Origin: Powellomyces hirtus
Taxonomy: Eukaryota > Chytridiomycota > Chytridiomycetes > Spizellomycetales > Powellomycetaceae
Assembly (NCBI GenBank): GCA_025526995.1
Contig: JAHLKG010000001.1
Span: forward strand, 372,001 to 436,000
Reading direction: 5' to 3'
DNA length: 64,000 bases
Part shown: positions 9,545 to 21,819 of the stretch, in pieces
Layout: each line of letters begins with the position of its first letter
How positions within the stretch are numbered: position 1 is the stretch's first letter
The notes under the pieces: generated by a model
Told to the model about the DNA's origin: nothing
The model's database searches: none
Seen by the model: the letters and a program-made list of their open reading frames with translations, nothing else
Made by a program: the position numbers and the translations under genes

Positions 9545-12134
9545 ATGAGTCCGACATTCTTGGATAAGGTGCAAACCTGGAAATCTACCCATAAGTTCTC
9601 GCCAATGTAACATGGTGGTTTGGGGCCACAGGCTTTCTGTGGCTCGATTGTTTCTCTTTCTTTTTAATTCCTTTTGCTGATCATTGCATCCGTCAGAAAG
9701 ACGAAACGGCGCCTCAATTCCAAAGACTCCATACTGCGCTCCGCAGAGTTGCTAAATTCTCCACCCGCCGGCTCCAACGACCAGCTATCCTCAGAATGCA
9801 TCACTACTGCCAGCTCTGTCCCACCACAACCCGACTTTCTCCCCAGCCTCCCCTCTCATCTCGCCTTCTTCATCCTGCAACATCTGCCAGTAGAAGATGT
9901 CGTCAATTGCTGTCGAGTCTGCCGAACGTGGAACCGAGAAGCCCTCAATCCTATTCTGTGGCAACGTTTCTGTATGGACGCCGGGATTCTGTTCGGACCT
10001 GGAATCGAACACATTCTGCTGGAACGATGTGGAGATGACACATTACTGTGGTGGAAGGAAGTGTACCGAGATGGAATTACACGACGGAGAAACTGGGAGC
10101 GAGGGAAATATGAACTGTTAACCGTACCCTTAGTGGATATCAGAGATTCCATTAACTGGTAAACGAACGATCGTCTTTTGTGTCTACTCTTGCTATACAA
10201 ATAGCTGACACTGGCTTGAAATTCAGCTTCTGGTTTGACGGCGACAAGATGGTGATCGGGACCCGGCGGCACCGCCTCTCAGTCTTCCACATCCCCTCGC
10301 CCTCAACCTGGACGACGCTCGCAGCACGCGACGATCCAAAGCCAGTGACTCCGGATGTGACGTTCCACCCAGGCCACTCTGTCCCCATCATGGCGATCGG
10401 CCTGCCGGATCAGGCTGGTCCGGTGTCTCACCTCCTTGCGAGCGTCGACGGGTCGGGCGCGCTGATTCTGTGGAATGTGTTTACGGGCGCGATCATTGCA
10501 AATGTACCCACGGCGCATAATGGCGGGATTGCGGGCGTGGCGATCATTGATAGCGGGAGACGGATCGTGACGGCTGGATTCGATCGGATACTGAGAGTTC
10601 ATGAGATTCGATTAGATGAGGAGCAGGAGGAGCCCGATGAGGCACCTGGACCGTTGCCAGATGACCAGTCGTCGCAGGGGTCGTCGTCGGGTGTGTCACG
10701 AACCGGATCTATTTCTTCAGCTGCGAATGCCGGGAAGCAGCTGCTCGGGACCTCATTTGGGGTGCAGAGCGGCGACACTGCGAGTGTCATGAGTCGAACA
10801 AGCTCACTCCGGACAGGTCACACCGCGTCCATATCTGGCTCTCTCCCTCGAGACGCTTCCATTCGCAGCGGCAAATCCATACGCGACAGCCCGTCAGCCT
10901 CTTCCCGCCGTCGCGCCAACCATTCAGATCCCGGGCGGCCGCCATCCGGCAAGAAACGGGATTTCGCGTCCTCCACTGGCGCCCCTCCTCCCGCACCAGC
11001 ATCAGGGTCGTCACCCTCCAAGGGCAAGCAATCCTCATCCACCGCCGCGCGGCTCGCCTTACGGGTCATCAGTACCGAACGGCCGCTGGTCCCGCCGCCG
11101 CCCCTGAAATACCGGCTCCGCGCGAAACTCGACAAGCTCCGCCACCCGCGCCACCACTCGGCGGCGGAAGACAAGAGCACATCCAAATCGAACTCGGCAG
11201 AGGAAGTGCAGGACAGCGCCCCCCAGTATTCGATTGTCTGTACGCAGGCAATTAAAGGCCACTCGGGCGATATTTATTGTATGGCGGTCATGCCGGATGA
11301 GAATATTGCTGTCACGGGGTCGATGGATCATACCGTCAAGGTATGCGCCTCCTTATCGAAACCAAGGACCCCGTCCCTGGGCTCATTCGGCCACCTTTTG
11401 CTGTTTTTCCTTGTTTATTTTTTTTCAGGTCTGGGACCTAGAAGCCAACGCAATGGCCCGCAGCATGCGCGGCCACACCGATTCAGTCACCTGCCTCTGC
11501 GTCCGCGACGAATACGTGTTCAGCGGATCCCTGGACAAAACCATACGTCGTACGTACTCCCCTTATCCATTCACCAGATTCGATGCGGACACAAATACTG
11601 AACTGATTCTCATCCATGTGGGGCGATTCTTTTGTCTTGCGCTCATATAGAGTGGGACACGACGAGTGGCCGCTGCACACGCACCCTCATGGGCCACACC
11701 AAATGGGTCAAGACAATGGCGGTCGATGATCGCATGCTCATCAGCGGCGGGTGGGATGAAGTGATTTTAGGTAAAAGCAAAACCCCCGACATGCTCCTCT
11801 CCACCCCATCCTTTATCCCCTTCATTGAACGCTTCTTTCTTTTGTTTCACTTCCAGTATGGGACTGGAAGCAAGGCACCCTCCTCCACTCCCTCCCCATC
11901 AACCACGGTCCCATCGTGTGCCTGCAGTTTGACGAAACCAAGATTGCGGCCGTGTGTAGAGGGGACGGGTACCAGCACCATATCACGATTTTGGATTTTG
12001 GATCAAAGAGGATTGAACCGTTGGTGGTGAAATCGGAACAAGAAGAGCAGGAGAAATCAGTGTCACAGCGTGTTTTGGCGGACCCCGAGGCGGCTGAGAA
12101 GGAGGGAGGAGAGGAAGTTCCAGTTGCGGGATGA
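9545..12134 (+). CDS. F-box/WD40-repeat protein
   Basis: Likely substrate receptor of an SCF ubiquitin ligase. Exons 9545-9606, 9697-10158, 10227-11340, 11429-11549, 11651-11770 and 11857-12134; introns of 90, 68, 88, 101 and 86 nt; every joint keeps frame; 718 residues. The short first exon was found by hand because the main frame has no ATG; it ends in phase 2 before GTAACA. The F-box is near residues 60-110 (LPSHLAFFILQHLPVEDVVN). WD repeats follow from about residue 175, then a roughly 200-residue Ser/Pro-rich insertion (about 315-510) splits the propeller, which resumes with GHSGDIYCMAVMP, GHTDSVTCL and GHTKWVKTMAV blades. A 53-bp tandem duplication overlaps the stop codon. Confidence 0.85.
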
Positions 12135-12235
12135 CGGATGAAGTGGGATCCCTCGAGTGTGCGTCTAATAGTCGCATACGCCGATGACGGATGAAGTGGG
12201 ATCCTTCGAGTGTGCGTCTGATAGTCGCATACGCC
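12130..12235 (+). repeat. 53-bp tandem duplication over the stop codon
   Basis: Two adjacent 53-bp copies (12130-12182 and 12183-12235) differ at only two positions. The TGA stop of the F-box/WD40 gene lies in the first copy, so the second is a duplicate placed in the 3' UTR. The near identity implies a recent event. Confidence 0.9.
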
Positions 12236-12882
12236 TTGGGGCAAAGGGGAAGTAATGCCGTTGAAAGCATACATACACAAGGCCCCCCAGTTATCAAATT
12301 ACTGTTCGAGAGCAGTTACTGGAAAGCACATACAGATACGGAAGGGTTAGTTAGGGCTATGGTTAGATGTGACCTGCCTGCGAGTTTTTTTGGTTTATTT
12401 TTTTGGGAAGCGGTGATGATAACGTCTTCTGGATGATGCTTGAGCCGCATATCACCTTTTGTAAAAGATGTAATGAATGATGGATGATCTGCAACGGCAA
12501 TCCTGAGAACGGGCGCACTTGAGAAATGTCTATCAGGGGAGTTTATTTTTGACAGCTCTGTCAATCTTTTTTTTTTAACCGTATATGTATTTCTCTCTCG
12601 GTCAGAGTCGCTTTTCTTTGCTCCCAATCCCATTATGCACTTTCGACAGTCTTCCAGGACGTCTCAAATTCGGAGTGTTCCCGTGTTTATGATCGGGGGA
12701 TGAGAGAAACAAAACGGCGGCCGATCGACCGAGTCGTGTAGGGAAATTAGAGACAAGGAAAAAACAAGCAAACGTTGGGGTGGGAGAAGAAAAGGTGGGG
12801 TGGGAGAGGGGAACAGAAATTACGGAGCGGGACGGGTTGTGTGCGTGTGTATGGGATGGGATGGGTGAAAATATGGAATAAT
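12236..12882. other. Intergenic between convergent genes
   Basis: Holds the 3' ends of the F-box/WD40 gene and of calmodulin. Short T-runs at 12386-12404 and 12567-12577 are the only notable composition. No gene seen. Confidence 0.5.
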
Positions 12883-13544
<662 letters not shown>

Positions 13545-13550
13545 TTAGGC

Positions 13551-13573
13551 GGGGGGGGGGGGGGGCGGGGGGG
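13551..13573. repeat. Poly-G tract upstream of calmodulin
   Basis: Fifteen consecutive G, one C, then seven G on the plus strand, in the calmodulin 5' leader or promoter. It could form a G-quadruplex on the strand opposite the transcript. Length is likely variable between isolates and is a place where assembly errors are common. Confidence 0.85.
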
Positions 13574-15076
13574 TTGGCAAGTCGGCAGAAAGGGGGGGCT
13601 GTCGTTCAAGTTGTCGCGTTGTAATAATGGCAGGGGGTGGCCCTGTTGGTCCCAATGGCTTGGCATCATTGGGCGTCACGGTCCAATACAAGAGAGTGTA
13701 CGCGTAGCGCGACGCGAGTTGTTATCTTCGCCAGGGCAAAGAACGTCAGTCCTACATTCAGGCTTAACATACACGGCTCAGTGCTTCTACACATCGATAG
13801 AGGTTTCTATTGGCACCATCGATTTGGTTTCTCGCTAAAGCAACTTGCAACCCTCGCAGCATGGAGAGTGTCGACAACCTCTAACAACAGGATCTCTCCT
13901 CTGGCATGGGTCGAATAACAATTGAAGGAAGAGCCGGAGGTTTTCAATCGGAGCTCAGCTTCTCGCAGGTCTGATGCCTTTCAGACGGAATGATCCATGA
14001 CGGGTCGATTCTTCAAACAGTAGACCTGCCTTGTTACTAGAGTGCAAGGGTTTTCAGGCCCCTGTCACCGTTTACGTAAGCGCTGTGTAGCCAGGCCAGC
14101 GTCAACTGGCCAGGACAAGGGGGGGGGGTGTTTATCTAGCGACTAAGATGCATCGGTCTGCCCGTCCCATTGATCATAGATCGAACGATTAGGTCAAAGT
14201 TGCGCACGCTTGCCATGTCCCGGTGCCAGTACTTGTAGCGGAAGCCTTGTTATTCTCTGGACGAAAGGACAGAGTCTTAGCCGCCGGGTAATTCCGTCCC
14301 CATTAGATTCCAAAATCCACATTTGCGTTCGGCCAAGCTGGCATGGCGTCCGTTACGTCAGCAGCCACGATCGCGCTCATCATGCGCACGCGTTTCTTCG
14401 CATTATTCATTTCGCCCCTGTCTTTTCAGGGACTGGCGAAAATTAATGATAGCCGTGCGGTCGACAAAAGGGACAAGAGCCCCGGTTGATATTCGCATGT
14501 GCATCTTGGGTCTCCCTCGCTCAGTGGATGTCGTCCCCTCTCCAACTGGTGGCGGAACGGCGGCGCAGGCCGCATGTGTGTGTGTGTTGTGTCTGAGTCT
14601 GCGGGATCCGGATGCGAATTGCCTCCCATCCCCAATTTGCCAGTGGGACTCTCGTGATGGAAGGCGCCCTCCGACTCGGATGCGTTCGATAAAGAGAAAA
14701 TTTGCATGGGGTCAAGCTGCCGCCGGAAAGTGGATGGGTGCGGCCTTTCAATCACCCACTTTTAATCAAATGGTGGTTATTGGACAATGGGCGGGCGCTG
14801 CAAAAGTTCGTTTTGTCAACGTTGGACAAGAGACACTCGCCGCATCCCTTACCGTTTTTCTCATTAACTTCTCATTTTCGATTGTCACGTTTTTGCGGCT
14901 CAGCGCAATGGCCAATAATGAGAGGTTCCCCTCCACGATGAATGCTTCACCAATGCGTGAGTGAATGTCTGGTCTACTGGTCTGCATTTCTTTTTTCCCA
15001 TCCCCCTCCACTGATTTTATTAGTGTAGCGGAGCCCCCATCCCCCCCTGAAGCCATCTTCAATATCCGGTTTGGTG
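13574..15076. other. Divergent intergenic region, 1.5 kb
   Basis: Lies between calmodulin and the secreted repeat protein. A long plus-strand open frame (14323-14964) has no homology-like features, so I leave it out. CCAAT-like boxes (for example GGCCAATAATG near 14909) precede the TATA box of the downstream gene. Confidence 0.45.
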
Positions 15077-15084
15077 TATAAAAG
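15077..15084 (+). promoter_or_regulatory. TATA box of the secreted repeat protein gene
   Basis: TATAAAAG lies 109 bp upstream of the ATG at 15186, followed by a CT-rich leader. With a start of transcription about 30 bp downstream this leaves a leader of about 75 nt. A strong core promoter suits an abundantly made secreted protein. Confidence 0.6.
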
Positions 15085-15185
15085 CCGCCCCTCCTCTGCA
15101 ATTCCCCCGACGGAACTTTTCTCCCCCAATTCCTCTCCCCGCCTTTCCGCCCAATTCATCTCTTCATCTCATCTCCTCTTCCACC

Positions 15186-17562
15186 ATGATTGCCACACCC
15201 ATCATCGTCCTCCTCGTCACAACGCTGACGCTCGCCCACCCCGCCTTGGCCCTTGAAGACCCTCGCACGGCGCAAATCAAGCAAGATCTCCGCAATTTCT
15301 GCAACTCGCTCGACAGTCAGATCGGGTCCCAAGGCGCCAATTGCGGTGATATCTCGGGCGCGTTCACCGGCAGCGTCCAGGCTGCCAAAGTCAACGACCC
15401 TTGTGATCGCACCGTCAAGGCTCAGCAATTGCTCGACAACTTTGGGAATGCGAATGGCGTACAGGAACTGGCGAGTGCTATGGGTAGGTGTCCATGCCCT
15501 CAAGTGCTAGCTTGTGTGGGTTGTAGTGCTCGGGATAGTCTAATCATTTATTCTTTGTTTTCTACCTTCAGCTACTGCGCCGTTGAATGTACTCCCTCCT
15601 GACACGCTTCCCGGTCCCGACGTTCCATGCAACGCTCCTCTCAACGGTGCCGCTGCCGGCAATGCCAACGACAACGGCAACGCTGACGACAACGCCAACG
15701 ACAACGACAACCAAGCTGACAACGCAAATGGCAGTGCAGCCGGCGCCGCCAACGACGGGGCGAATGGCAATGCGAATGGCAATGGGAAGGCCAAGGGCCA
15801 ACTCGCCAAGGCCAAGAAGGCAAAGGGTCGTAAAGCCGCCAAAGCAAAGGCCGCCGCAGACGTAGCTGCCAACGAAGACGCAGCTGCTAACAACAACGCC
15901 AACGGAGACGCAGCTGCAAATGACAACGCCAATGGAGACGCAGCTGCCAACGACAACGCCAACGGAGACGCTGCCGCCAACGACAACGCCAACGACAACC
16001 AAGCTGACAACGCAAATGGCAATGCAGCCGGCGCCGCCAACGACGGGGCGAATGGCAATGCGAATGGCAGGAAGGCCAAGGGCCAACTCGCCAAGGCCAA
16101 GAAGGCAAAGGGTCGTAAAGCCGCCAAAGCAAAGGCCGCCGCAGACGCAGCTGCCAACGAAGACGCAGCTGCTAACAACAACGCCAACGGAGACGCAGCT
16201 GCAAATGACAACGCCAATGGGGACGCAGCTGCCAACGACAATGCCAACGGAGGCGCAGCTGCCAAGGACAATGCCAACGGAGGCGCAGCTGCCAACGACA
16301 ACGCCAACGGAGACGCTGCTGCCAACAACAACGCCAACGCCAACGGAGACCCAGCTGCCAACGACAACGCCAACGGAGACGCTGCCGCAAATGACAACGC
16401 CAACGTCAACGAAGACGCTGCCGCAAATGACAACGCCAACGGAGACGCTGCCGCCAACGACAACGCCAACGGAGACGCAGCCGCCAACGACAACGCAAAT
16501 GCAGCCGCCGATGCAATGGTCAAGACCCCAGCCAACGTCCTGCATCCTCGAGGCACCCGCGTCATCTCCTTTATCGATGCCCGTGGTGCGGCGATGCAGC
16601 CGCCCGCGCATGCAATGCCCCAAGCCGCGGCCCCAGCCCCTGTCGCACATCCGGTTGCCCAGCCACCCGCTGTCGCACATCCCGTTCCCCAAGCACCGCC
16701 TGCCGTCGAGGCTCCTGCTCCTGTCGCACACCCCATTCCCCAAGCACCGCCTGCCATCGAGGCTCCTGCTCCTGTCGCACACCCCATTCCCCAAGCACCA
16801 CCTGCCGTCGAGGCTCCTGCTCCTGTCGCACATCCCATTCCTCAAGCACCCCCTGCCGTTGAGGCCCCAGCTCCTGTAGCACACCCGGTTGCTCAACCAC
16901 CCGCTGTCGAGGCCCCAGCTCCTGTTGTCGCACATCCAATGGCTCAAGCACCGGCCGCCGAAACTCCTGCCGTTGTTGAAACTCCTGCCGCTGCTGAAAC
17001 TGATGCCGCTACCGAGACTGCCGCCGCTGTCGAAGGAACTGCCACCGCTGTCGCCGAAACCACCGCCGCTACCGGAACTCCCACCGCTGTCGTCGAAATT
17101 GCCACCGCCGGCGCCGAGACTGCCACCGCCGTCGTCGAAACTGCCACTGCTGTTGTCGAAACTGCTACTGCTGTCAAAGCCACACCTACCGCAAATGAAA
17201 CCGCCGCCGCTACCGAAACCCCAGCCGGGGCCATCATCGTCCCACCCGCCAAGAACAAAGGCAAGGGCAACGGAAAGGGCAAGAACAATGGCAACGAGAA
17301 GGGCAAGGACAACGGCAAGGGCCGTAAGAAGAACGACGACGACAACGACAAGAAGAAGAACGCAAACAAAAACAACCACAAAAACAACAACAACAACAAC
17401 AACAACAAAAAAGTCATCAACATCAGAATCGACCTCGGCCGCAAAACAGCGCACAGCATGCTCTCCCGCGCCAAGCACACTGGCAAGTTCCTGTCCAGGC
17501 GCGAATTCCAAAAACAAAAAGTCGTCGTCGAGTCTTCCGATGGCGACGATGTGGATTGCTAG
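15186..17562 (+). CDS. Secreted low-complexity repeat protein
   Basis: Not a family I recognise. Exons 15186-15483 and 15572-17562 with an 88-nt phase-1 intron; 762 residues. A clear signal peptide (about residues 1-23, core IIVLLVTTLTLA) precedes a folded-looking segment with four Cys (NFC, ANC, DPC, VPC). After that it is all repeats: Asn/Asp/Ala units of the NDNANGDAAA type, a Lys/Ala block present twice (about 285-288 bp apart in DNA, near 15700 and 15990), Pro-rich units of about 17 residues (APAPVAHPIPQAPPAVE), Thr/Ala/Val/Glu units, then a basic Lys/Asn/Gly tail. It could be a cell-wall or extracellular-matrix protein. The long frames on the opposite strand come from the repeat codon bias. 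Confidence 0.85.
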
Positions 17563-18181
17563 ATAAAAAGCAAACCCCTCCATTTGAACATTGTCTTGTC
17601 ATACCTTTTCTTTCTGTATTTTTCTTTCCATTTCTTTTCTTTGAGGTCTTTTAGGTAAATGTACATTGTAGATGTAGATGCCCCTTTCTGTTCTGTAGAT
17701 ACACTTTGTGCTGGTATAAATACATATGAATTCTTTCATTTTTCATCATTTGTCCGCTGTTCTGTCTATCTGCGAGAGGATAGGGGTGAAATACACAATC
17801 GGGAGCTAATAACGATCTAGACGGGCAGACATTTTTATTGGCATGTCTGGTGGATTTGACTGTGCGCTTCCGGAGGCACTCATAGGCATCTTCTCAAGAG
17901 TTCTACTCTGCAATGGACGCCCGGATTCTATCCACCATCTACCTTCATTCGCATGCATCACGAGCAGAGAATTCAAATAGGTTTTCTATATTATTTCAGA
18001 TCGCAAGGTTCTGCCTACACGTAATTTGAAATGCGGGGAGGGGCTAGCGAAGCAGAAGCAGAATAGAATGCGACAGGAAGATGAGAAATGGGGGCGAATC
18101 GGGGTGGAAAGACACACTCGGAGAGCTAATAAAATATGATCTAAATTGCTGGGGGCAGGGGTGGGATTTGACGAAAAATCT
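17563..18181. other. Intergenic between convergent genes
   Basis: 3' flanks of the secreted protein and of the aspartate/glutamate carrier. AT-rich, with T-rich stretches just after 17580 typical of a 3' UTR. No gene seen. Confidence 0.5.
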
Positions 18182-20691
18182 CTACTTTCCGCCATAGAGT
18201 CCCGTGACCAAACTCGGGTTAATCTCATTCAAGACGCGGAGCGCATTCCGTGCTCCAAAGTCCCCTTGGTCCGGTAAAGAAGCAGCAGTCGATTTCCGGT
18301 TCGAGTTGTTGATATGAGTCTCTGCCGCAGTGGCGTTGATGACGTTATGTTTCCGGAGGTCGCCAAAATCGACGGGTAGGAGACGGTGGAGGAATTCGTA
18401 GGACGCGAGGGTGACTCCGAATTGCGGGGAGGAGCGGAGCACGCGGGCAACGCCGCCCTTGAAGAAGGCGCGGGGCCCTTCTTCTTTGAGGATCTTGCGG
18501 AATGCGTCGCGGATGCCCGTGTAGGTCGTTTCGCCCTTTTTAGCGGCAACTTGGAGTCGGGTTTTGATCACATCGGCAGGTGTGACGAGGTACGCGGCGG
18601 GCATGCCGGCAAGGGCACCAGCTGTCAGAAGCTATGGACAAAAGGGAAAAAAAAAGGAGCACACAAGTGATTGGTTTGAGAAGAGGGAAGATGCAGTAGA
18701 GCTAAAGCGATGGAGCCACACACCTCCAAAGCGTTCAGCGTCTTGCCATTCTGGCCTTCGTTGAACAAGCTCTTCTTCAAATGTGCGTAGGTAGGGAAGT
18801 AGATGGCCGAAAAGGGGATATCTCGCAAGAGACATGCTCCGACGCCCTTGTACAGTCCGAGGAGTCCCAGCTGGCGGACAATGTGGACAGCCGTGTGTTT
18901 TGGGGTAGCATCCAGGGCCGTCTTGGCGGCCTCACCCTGAACTGTAAGACAGACAAAAGGAAACCGTTGAGAATTGTTGAAATGATGTAAGCAAGTGTCC
19001 GTGGAGAGTGATTACCTTGAAGACGGATTTTGACAATCTCCAGTGGGTTCGTGAAGAGCACCTGACTACCTCCGGCTGTGCAACCGGCCAGAATCTCACC
19101 CCAAAGCGGAATGTGGCCCGTTTTCTTGTCTCTTATGTGGGACCGGACCAGGTCGTTCATCGTCAACTTGATGGCCTTTTCCGGTGCAACTGTGAAAATG
19201 ACGAGATCAATTTGGACATTCCCCACAATCCCCAAATGAGTAGCTTGACATACCTCCCACTAGTTGAGGAACAAGTCCAGAGTACAGACCGGGCACTCCC
19301 TCGTTCTTGATGACCTTTTTAAAACAGTCCACGCTGTTTTTGTACAAGAGCTGACCAACAACCTTGGACCGTTGGTTCTGCATTCTCGTCTTGACCAGAT
19401 CTGAAAAGGGCTTCGTTTAGATGCTTCCCCCAATTGAGAGATGCCAATTGTGGTTAGACGCACCGATAGGATAAACGACCGTTGCGCCAATTGCACCAGC
19501 AACAGCTCCCAACGTAAAGTTGTAAATACTCTTCAATGCTTCCATGGCTGCCGACAGATGAACCACCTGATGCACCAGATCCGAGACATCGGAATGTGTA
19601 GCAACGAAGGCACCGGGCGTGTCCGAGACTTTGCCGCTATGCCAGTCGGGATCAAATATCCGTTCAAAAGCAGCGATGGGGAGTGTGGTGGTCTCGGAAT
19701 CAAAGTCTTGGCCAGCAAGATGGAACAATATGTCGATTTCCATCGGCGTCATCAAGTTGAATCGCATCATCTTGGCGGCCGCGGCCTGGAAATCAGCTTT
19801 CGACACGCGCCCATCCTCACTCAACGCGGCGGCTTTCCGCGTTATCCGCTCCACCATGTCCATTTGGCGAATGACATTGTAGCAGGCACGGAGGTTCGCG
19901 AACGAGATGTTGTCGCCGGGGTAGAGTCTGCTGACGGAGGGAAGATGCTGAGCGACAAACGGGCTGATTTTGTGTTGCGCAATGTGCAGCATAATCTTCT
20001 TGAAGGCTTCCGGATCTATGAACCCTGACCCCTGTGGATCAAAGAACTTGAACTCTTGTTTCAACCGTTCCGCCTGAAACCCCTTCAAGAGCTGCGCAAA
20101 CTCTTCAAAAGAGATATCGCGCTCGCTTTTGCCAACAAACAGCGTAAACCAGTCGCTGTGGAAATCGGTGGGCACCGCTTCGGACGACGTGCTGGAGCCG
20201 AGAATATGCTTGAACTGCTGGAAGGTGATGCGACCATCCCCATTTTTATCAAAGTAGCGGAATGCGACCTCGAATTCGGCGTTCGGGCGACGAAGAATCT
20301 CTTCAAACTCCACAAAATCATCCTCGGAAATGCGGCCCAGTCGTTTCCGGTCAGCGACTTTGAACAAGAAATCGTAACCGTGTTCCTGGTTCTGGATGCC
20401 AAGATTTGGGTGAGTTCAGGTTCGCTTTTTGGCATACCGCACATGTGCGTGACGCACCTGGATCTTCTTCTCAGCGGGAGCCATCGCGCCGACAAAGTCT
20501 CTCATGCTCATGTACCTCTTGCCATTGTGCAGCAGCGAAGCGTGGCGCGAAAAGAAGGCGCGGGACTTTTCGGAATCCTCGGTTTCCACCACGGGATGGT
20601 GATGATGGTAGCTTGATACGGCACTCGCATCATCCTCTGGGTACTGTTGCGACGGCGCGGGGGGCTTTGATGAAGAGGAAAACCAGCCCAT
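18182..20691 (-). CDS. AGC1: Mitochondrial aspartate/glutamate carrier with EF-hands
   Basis: Inner-membrane carrier exchanging aspartate for glutamate plus a proton, serving the malate-aspartate shuttle. Minus-strand exons 20458-20691, 19464-20391, 19254-19400, 19016-19189, 18724-18941 and 18182-18631; introns of 66, 63, 64, 74 and 92 nt; 716 residues. The N-terminal half is the EF-hand regulatory domain (clearest loop [12 protein letters not shown]). The C-terminal half has three carrier repeats with signatures [20 protein letters not shown] and [10 protein letters not shown]. Length and layout match animal aralar/citrin better than the longer yeast Agc1, so calcium control from the intermembrane space is expected. 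A Ser/His-rich N-terminal extension is present. Confidence 0.95.
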
Positions 20692-21819
20692 GCTTGCGGC
20701 AGTTTGAGACGAGCGAAAGGGATTCTGGGATCAGTCTTCACGCCAACCTTTTTGACAACATTTGGCTGCTGACCCTCGTGCTAGTCGCCTTTTGTGCCCC
20801 CTGCGCCACGTCACACAGTCACAAAAGAACATCACAACTCACAAACCTCCGGCAGACCCTGTGGCAGCCTTGCAAGTTGCAGGAAGGAAATCAGGCTCCG
20901 GCTGAGTGTGTATGCCTCTGCCTCATCGCCACAAAGACCGTTCCTTGCGAATGACTGGTAGGGCAGGCAATGCTACACGCGCGGTGCAAGTCCTCAGCCT
21001 CCTCGAACGCAACGTATTCTCCGGTCTTCTGCCCATCATCAGGAAGCTGAGAGATAGGGTCGGGTCATTTGAGAGCCGGAGACATCCTACAACGTGTCCT
21101 ATGACTTTCCCGTTCTACGCCCCATCTGGTCCGCATAATTGTAAGTGGAGCGGTCCATCGCGTTGAACCACATAATCACATCCCCGACTTTCAGACCAGA
21201 CACAGTTGCGTAATATCAATTGCAACTATCTGATGGTAAGAAGCATCGCCAATTTATATCTCCATGTATCGATATGGGTGTTCGGTACAAGTCGTCGGTT
21301 TCTTTCTCATCCATCAGATAAATGCACAACGCACATGTTGGAAACATTGAATAAAGAAAGACGCGGGCGGGAGCGTTGCTTGCGTCATCATGAATGTCAG
21401 ATCCCACGTTTCTCTCCCACGTTTCAACTGTCTGCGCTTGTCTTCTCCTTTTTCACACCTTTGTTTTTTTTCCAACACCCACGTATCCATATATACTTCC
21501 CTGCTCTCCCTTTACCATCTGTTGTGTTTTCCCCTAGTTCAATAAAAAAAAGACCCACAACCATTTCCCTACTCTATCTTCGCTAGGCTGCGCTTTTTTC
21601 CCCTGCACGTCACAGCCCCGAAGAGAATTGTTCCACCATTTTTGTCCACCTTCCCGCCTGCGTTCAATTCTTTCGCCATTTCAACACCCACCCCATCTAA
21701 CCGGACATCATCCGGATTGTTGCAGTCGGCCCGCCAGGTCTCTCTCCTCAACTTGTTGATATAGCGATCTAGCTCCAATATCGTCATTCGGCAGTTACCC
21801 ATACCTGCCAACCGCAGCA
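20692..21819. other. Divergent intergenic region, 1.1 kb
   Basis: Separates the carrier from the plus-strand membrane protein gene. 21400-21600 is CT-rich, like the leaders seen at other genes here. No other gene, RNA or repeat recognised. Confidence 0.45.

Noticed and set aside
14323..14964. 213-residue plus-strand frame before the secreted protein gene
   Set aside because: No domain, no ATG at the frame start, overlaps the likely promoter with CCAAT-like boxes.
15540..16838. 432-residue minus-strand Ala/Gly frame
   Set aside because: Third-frame shadow of the same repeats; composition is explained entirely by them.
15568..17583. 671-residue minus-strand open frame opposite the secreted repeat protein
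   Set aside because: It mirrors the repeat codons of the plus strand, has no splice-supported structure and reads as low-complexity Gly/Val/Ser. The plus strand has signal peptide, intron and TATA box.
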